Shown piece by piece: positions 59,401-64,000 of a stretch of 64,000 nt of DNA (positions are counted from its first letter, which is position 1; every line of letters begins with the position of its first letter). The translations under genes were made by a program, and so were the position numbers. Origin of the DNA: Ophioderma brevispina (taxonomy: Eukaryota > Echinodermata > Ophiuroidea > Amphilepidida > Ophiodermatidae); contig JAMKCH010002849.1 in NCBI GenBank assembly GCA_023653785.1, positions 1 to 64,000 of the forward strand. The letters run 5' to 3'. The notes under the pieces are model-generated. The model did not search any database. It was not told the origin of the DNA and saw nothing but the letters and a program-made list of their open reading frames with translations.

Positions 59401-61857
59401 AGTCTTGTTCAAGACGCTGGCTATGTACGTCTTTCGAGGTAATCCCCCGTGACATTGGTATTGAACCCCCCCCCCCCCGGCATTAGTCCATGTAAACCCG
59501 GCGAATGGTAAATGGTCTCAGTAATCATACACCAGGGCCGGCGCCCATGCAAACCAGTATATGTATAGAAAAAATGGTCTCAGAATCATTCATGGGGACG
59601 AATCACTACCGTTTACGAATTACTTACCGTTCACATTAGTCAACAAACTACCCGAATATCCTCCCATTAATAGAAATTGCTAAACTTCCACGAATCGCTC
59701 ACAGAGAGGCGCCAGCCTCGCGGCTTGTTCAGTCTGCATTTCATACAACTGAAAGGGCCGACCACTTATGGCAAATCCGCAGTGTCAGGTTCTGTTTATT
59801 TGTGCGTGGGCATGTACAAAGATCACAATTCATGAAAAAATCTTGATCCAGTAATATTACGTCATTACATCGCGTCTTTGATTGGCTAATCGGCTTGAAT
59901 GATTTATTGTCGCCCGTATTTGGAAACCGCCCCCCCCCCCCCCGGGAAGATTTTTGGCAATCACAAAAAAAAAAAAAAAATAAAGTACAAACTAGCCAAG
60001 ACATCCACTAAACAAGCCTCCGTCTGCACGTGCGTTCAATTGCGTTACCGAATAACAAGGAAGACCACAGCAGCAGATGCGGCACTGCGCTGCATCGTTG
60101 GTTGTGGGATTTTCAGCCGTGTTTGGATACGATACTACTAGTAGTCATGGTTATGGACATGATTTTAACAGTTCGCTGGTGAAAAGAATTCAAGCGAATC
60201 GCCTTGACCAAGACTAGTTACCTATCAGCCAAAGGAAGCCAACGGAAGTACTGCGTTGGCTATCTTGTGACTGTCAAAACCTTCGATCGCAGCCTACTTT
60301 CACTTTAGCTGCAAATGCATTGGCTGCTAGGTGGTTCTCATTCAATTTGTATCTTCGTGTCAACTGCTACCAGTGTGCAAACATCTCCAATATGCCATAT
60401 GATGTAATATTTGATACCCACCATTAGATTACCACGGAGAGGTTTGTTTTTTCTATTGAAACTCCATGGAATATAATGTTGCATCTCTTAACATTATAAT
60501 GTGTGATGCCATTAAAATATCTGCAATGGTCAATAAAGCTTCACACCAAGTCTCTTTGAAATTTTTCAACGTATAGATCTACTGAATAAAATTAACATAG
60601 ATGACCTTTACATCACACCTGAGAGGGTCACATGTGTGACTCTACTCAACAATCATTGAGTTCGCGTCGCATGAACATTCATCGAAGTATATCGATATAG
60701 TAAGTATCCACATTAAGTGTATGTTCACTTTTGAGCTGAAAGCTGAATGGAAACTATCAAAAAAAGGCTTAAAGAACAAACAATCATATTGACCATTTGA
60801 TAAAATACCAAACTGAAATTGGGGTAGAATGTCCATCAGCCATAGAAAAACAATGAACTAAAACACAGGAAACACCTGGAACAACCACCAAAGCCCAATT
60901 TTGTTTAAAATTCACTTTTTACTATTTAGGACCTATATTTTTGAATTAACAAAAACACGTACTGCCAGTGGCCGTGAACACCATAAAGGCAAAATACTGA
61001 GAAACACTTACATTAAATATTTTTTTAACAAAAATATTTAAAAACATTTTTTAATAATGATGATTCAAGAAGTTTGCACGGCCAGTATGGCCCGTGGAAG
61101 TTTTGTCTCATGCATTATTCATATACAGTGATGACCCTAAATGATTTGATCTTGAAATGGGGTATAGAGCATTGACTGTATAAGTGCATGAGCGAGCGTT
61201 ATAGTAGATTTCAAAATAAGTGAGACATCATTAAAAGTTTTGGGTCTGTCCATTCCCTGTTAGAGGTAAGGGGAATTATTTTAATGGTCACAGGTAAAAA
61301 AGTATATGATACTCATACAATAGTAATGTAGCTAGTAAATAAATGTTGACCCAAAATACATTATTTCACATCTAAGATAGATGGATGTTTCAATTGAAGT
61401 GTCAAGATGAAAACACCAGCAGCATTCATTTCATTTAACGTTGTTATTTTAACAAATTTCCCTTTGACATTGCAAAATATCATTCCTTATCACAGCATTG
61501 GAGAAATAATACATTCTTATACCGATGCACACATAACACAACTAAGTTTTTATTTGGTCATCCAAAATGAGTCAACATTGTATTAAATGATAAGCGCAAA
61601 ACGGATTTGACATCCCGGCCAACAATGGCATAAGTCCTTCAATCATTAACAGACAATTGTATAACTGAATGCATCAGTTTTCAGTAAGCAAATTCTGTAC
61701 AGGAACTTTGCACCGTGGTCTCAATATGCTTTGTAATGGCAACTAAGGCCTAGTCTCTGCATGACCGGGGATTGAACTTCATATTAATATCATCCTCGTC
61801 CAAATATTCAAGGAGTCTCACGTAATTTGAAACCTACAATAGTACTACACAGGTTAC
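56492..61857. other. 5.4-kb Calx-beta intron, little identified
   Basis: No further Calx-beta exon was found. It contains a TGACGTCA near 57388, C-runs near 59467 and 59931 with an A-run at 59966, and words such as AATGGTAAATGGTCTCAG near 59505. The sequence TCCATGGCGGATGGTGAGTG at 58296 looks like a start codon next to a donor but gives only three codons. Frames of 60-87 residues show no domain. Confidence 0.45.
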
Positions 61858-61971
61858 CTATGGAAGCAGTAGAGCTCAAAGATCCAGTCCTCGTAATAGT
61901 AACCAACACAGAAGACACACTTCCCTCCGTAACCTCCCTATTAGCTTCCGTTGCAGATATAGAAAATGTAC
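61858..61971 (-). CDS. Calx-beta exon (first half)
   Basis: 114 bases, phase 1 at both ends. Acceptor TTTCTTTCTTAAG, donor ATAG|GTAACC. It encodes TFSISATEANREVTEGS, VSSVLVTITRTGSLSS and TASI. The VTEGS-x-x-x-V-x-V-x-(I/V)-x-R-T-G pattern is a clear Calx-beta start, and the exon has the same length as 54019-54132. No stop or frameshift. Its partner should be a second-half exon; the only one found before the next first-half exon is the stop-bearing 56288-56491. Confidence 0.9.
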
Positions 61972-62137
61972 CTTAAGAAAGAAATACCAATTCAAAGTTC
62001 AGTTATATTTTCATGCGATTTGAATGTTTGTTATAGCTTAAAGAGACAGGACTGATACCAACCTTCTAAGGAATCGCCATTTCTTTAAATTTGCAATTGT
62101 TCGGGTGCAGAGCCCCCACCGAGAACGTTTCGAACAA

Positions 62138-62888
62138 TGGCGTAACCGGGGGGGCAGTAAAAATGGGAAGGGGGGAAAAAGGGAGGAAGAAGAGAAAAAG
62201 AGGGAAAGAGAAGAAAGGGAAAAGAAGAAGAGGAACAAAGATGGAAGAGGAGAAAGGGAAAGGAGAAGAGAAAAAGAGGGAAGAAGAGAAGAGGAAAGAG
62301 AGAAGAGAAAAAAGAAAGAAAAACGGAAGGAAAAAGGAGAAGGGAGAAGATAAAAGAGAAGGGAAAAGGAAAGAAAAATATATTGTAGCATCATATGAAT
62401 TTATTGTGATTGTAGCATCAAATGAATTTATTGTGAAATTTGTGCTCTGAAAACAATTAGTTTTTACGGTCTAAGATGAGCAAATTAAACAGAAGAACAG
62501 AAGAACTGTCTAGGGGCTCCGCCCCTGAACCCCCCAGGGCCCTGAGGCGGACCCATTGATCCCACCCGTGTAGGCTTTTGCGGCAAGACGCTCGCACATT
62601 AATCATCCCCAAGCTGGTACTGGAATCGGGAAACCTTTTGAGCCTTGAAATTTGTGCTCTGAAACACTACTTTTGTAGTGGCAGTGTAGAAGCTTCCGGG
62701 TACTCTACCCCTGGATCCCTGGACCTCACCAGGGGGGCCCTGTACCCCACCAGCGTAGGCCTTCGCGGCAAGGCTCGCACATTGATCATCACCAAAGCTG
62801 GTACAGAAATCGGAAAATCTCTTGAGCCTTTTTTTTTTTTTTTTTTTTTTCCCCCCCCCCCCCCCCGGGTCAAGTCTGGTTATGCCCC
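62138..62888. mobile_element. TIR element with purine-rich core and duplicated GGGGCTCC-type segment
   Basis: The left end TGGCGTAACCGGGGGGGC is mirrored by CCCCCGGGTCAAGTCTGGTTATGCC at the right, with a long T-run and C-run (62830-62866). The core (62160-62370) is almost pure AG. After it come two related segments of about 190 bp (62500-62640 and 62710-62830), each with CCCTGGACC/CCCAGGGCCCTG, the words CCCACC(C/A)GYGTAGGC and TTYGCGGCAAG. Each also has TCGCACATTRATCATC(A/C)CC. Same family as 39621-39984. The Glu/Lys/Arg-rich frames here are not genes. Confidence 0.7.
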
Positions 62889-62940
62889 AGGCTGAAATTG
62901 AAGCAGATGTTGAGATACATTATGATGAGTGGTCACTTAC

Positions 62941-63164
62941 AATCATTATCTGTGATTGTCCAAACACAAACATTACTGTTTGAATCCACGTCTGTTTGAT
63001 CACTATGGGGTCTAATGCGAACCGTGAAATCTTCGTCGATTTCGCGTTCTGTGTCGTCATTGATGAGGATCTCCTTTTGATACTGGCTCCAGTTGCTTCA
63101 AATTGCAACACGTAACACCTAGTATACTCCTTGGCGTCCGATGCAGACCAGATTGGTGAACTTA
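62941..63164 (-). CDS. Calx-beta exon (second half), one-base frameshift
   Basis: Acceptor CAATTCTTAG, donor GATT|GTAAGT, phase 1 at both ends. It encodes WSASDAKEYTRCYVLQFEAT, GASIK, then after a frame change EILINDDTEREIDEDFTVRI, HSDQTDVDSNSN and VWTITDND. These are the L-x-F, EI-x-INDD-x-x-E-x-(D/E)E-x-F-x-V-x-(I/L) and ITDND elements of a Calx-beta back half. The change falls in a T4 run (63075-63078). One more base gives 225, the same length as 48821-49045. It is the most upstream exon seen, and its first-half partner lies beyond the window or in the repeats at its edge. Confidence 0.82.
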
Positions 63165-63241
63165 CTAAGAATTGAAACATAGAGTGTTACGACCGCTTCT
63201 TTTCTGAAAAAGGAGTATTCCTTAAAAAGCACATTGGGATT

Positions 63242-64000
63242 ATATATATATATATATCCGTCTGAAGATTCGGTACCCAGTGATCGTAGTGAGGGTAACC
63301 GTGAAACTCGAGTGAACGGTTGCCTTTTAGATCTATACTTTTGTTTTAAATTATATATATGAAGATATCTATATATATAATATATATATATATATATTAT
63401 ATAGTAATTACAAAGTCTTACCTCTTGAAGGCAACGTTCTCTGAGTTCACGGCATACCTCACTTACGATTCACACAGGTTCCGATCGTTCAGACGGATGA
63501 TGACTCATAGTCGCGTCTTAACCGAAGACATGTATGTATATATCCATGCCGTTGTGTCACGACTGAGCCATTTCCATCACTGGTCTGACTTTTCCAAATA
63601 GTCGAAGAGTGCTCAACCACTACGATCGTGGGGCGTAATATAACCTCATAGTAAACAGTATTATTACAGGGGACTATCTAAATCCCCCCTTTGGAATTAA
63701 GAGTGCTCAATCCCATTATGAGAGCGTAAATAAATCACAAATATAGACCTCTGGAAGGCAACCGTTACTCTGAGTTCACGGCATACCCCACTTACGATCA
63801 CAGGGTATCCAATCTTCAGACGGATGATAACTCATATTTCCCGTCTTAACCAGAAGACATGTGTGTATATACATGCCGTGGTGTCACGACTGAAGCATTC
63901 CAGCACTGGGTCCTGTTACTTTTCCACATGTCCGAGAGTGCTCAACCACTACGAATAGTGGGGGCGTAATATAACATCATAGTAAACAGTAAAATTATCA
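63242..64000. repeat. Complex repeat array at the window edge
   Basis: Two direct copies start at 63429 and 63756 (327-bp period) and share AGGCAAC, CTGAGTTCACGGCATACC, TTCAGACGGATGAT, CGTCTTAACC, then GAAGACATGT. They also share CATGCCG(T/G)(T/G)GTGTCACGAC and GAGTGCTCAACCACTACGA before ATAGTAAACAGTA. A partial inverted copy lies at 63258-63330, so with the (TA)n at 63241-63258 and 63354-63404 the left end can fold back. A shorter echo (GAGTGCTCAATCCCATTATG) is at 63702. Not recognised; truncated by the window end. Confidence 0.8.

Noticed and set aside
62091..62450. 119-residue Lys/Glu/Arg-rich frame and its minus-strand Ser/Leu/Phe partner
   Set aside because: Both arise from an almost pure purine tract inside a TIR element.
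63470..63560. Hammerhead-type ribozyme in the edge repeat
   Set aside because: No CTGATGA plus GAAA core in the right order could be found on either strand.

Overview
This window reads as animal nuclear DNA, most likely a marine invertebrate deuterostome (echinoderm or hemichordate; the phylum is an inference). It is AT-rich and intron-rich, and full of old LINE, SINE, LTR and hairpin (MITE-like) DNA. Nothing bacterial is present: no operons, no ribosome binding sites, no CRISPR. Almost all long open frames are chance, low-complexity or repeat frames. The real exons are short and had to be found from splice sites and domain fit.

One host gene is convincing. It runs on the minus strand from beyond the right edge (63164) down to at least 41986. 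Ten exons were recovered: 62941-63164, 61858-61971, 56288-56491, 54019-54132, 53310-53566, 49341-49448, 48821-49045, 43232-43372, 42636-42973 and 41986-42197. They encode about four and a half Calx-beta domains, an acidic Gly/Asp-rich linker, one transmembrane helix and a short proline-containing tail. This is a single-pass surface protein with an adhesion-type extracellular region. Each Calx-beta domain is split over two exons, and every intron between Calx-beta exons is phase 1. Three exons each lack one base in a short homopolymer, and one exon (56288-56491) carries four in-frame stops between intact splice sites. The N-terminus lies outside the window and the final 3' exon was not identified.

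Region by region: 1-17 kb is gene-poor, with a dead LINE fragment (1366-1758), simple repeats (GT, TAG, GA), a SINE head and several hairpin elements. 17255-24792 is bounded by complex inverted termini and built from nested, mirrored modules, so I read it as one large fold-back (long-TIR) element. It contains a small coding-like exon. 27-31 kb is a cluster of dead non-LTR retrotransposons of at least two types plus a fold-back element. 31-41 kb has a hairpin MITE, an orphan module from the large element, a SINE with a LINE-like tail and a degenerate satellite made of a short dyad motif. 42-63 kb is the Calx-beta gene, whose introns hold SINEs, a solo LTR, MITEs and a repeat family carrying paired CRE sites. 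They also hold a possible separate first exon (54990-55071). 63.2-64.0 kb is a repeat array running off the window.

The host gene and the mobile DNA are not a working system together. The mobile DNA is mostly decayed sequence that inflates introns and intergenic space. The most unusual items are the 7.5 kb fold-back element, the stop-bearing exon, the four-fold recurrence of a CRE pair with a constant 3-bp spacer, and the 22-bp dyad array near 37 kb.
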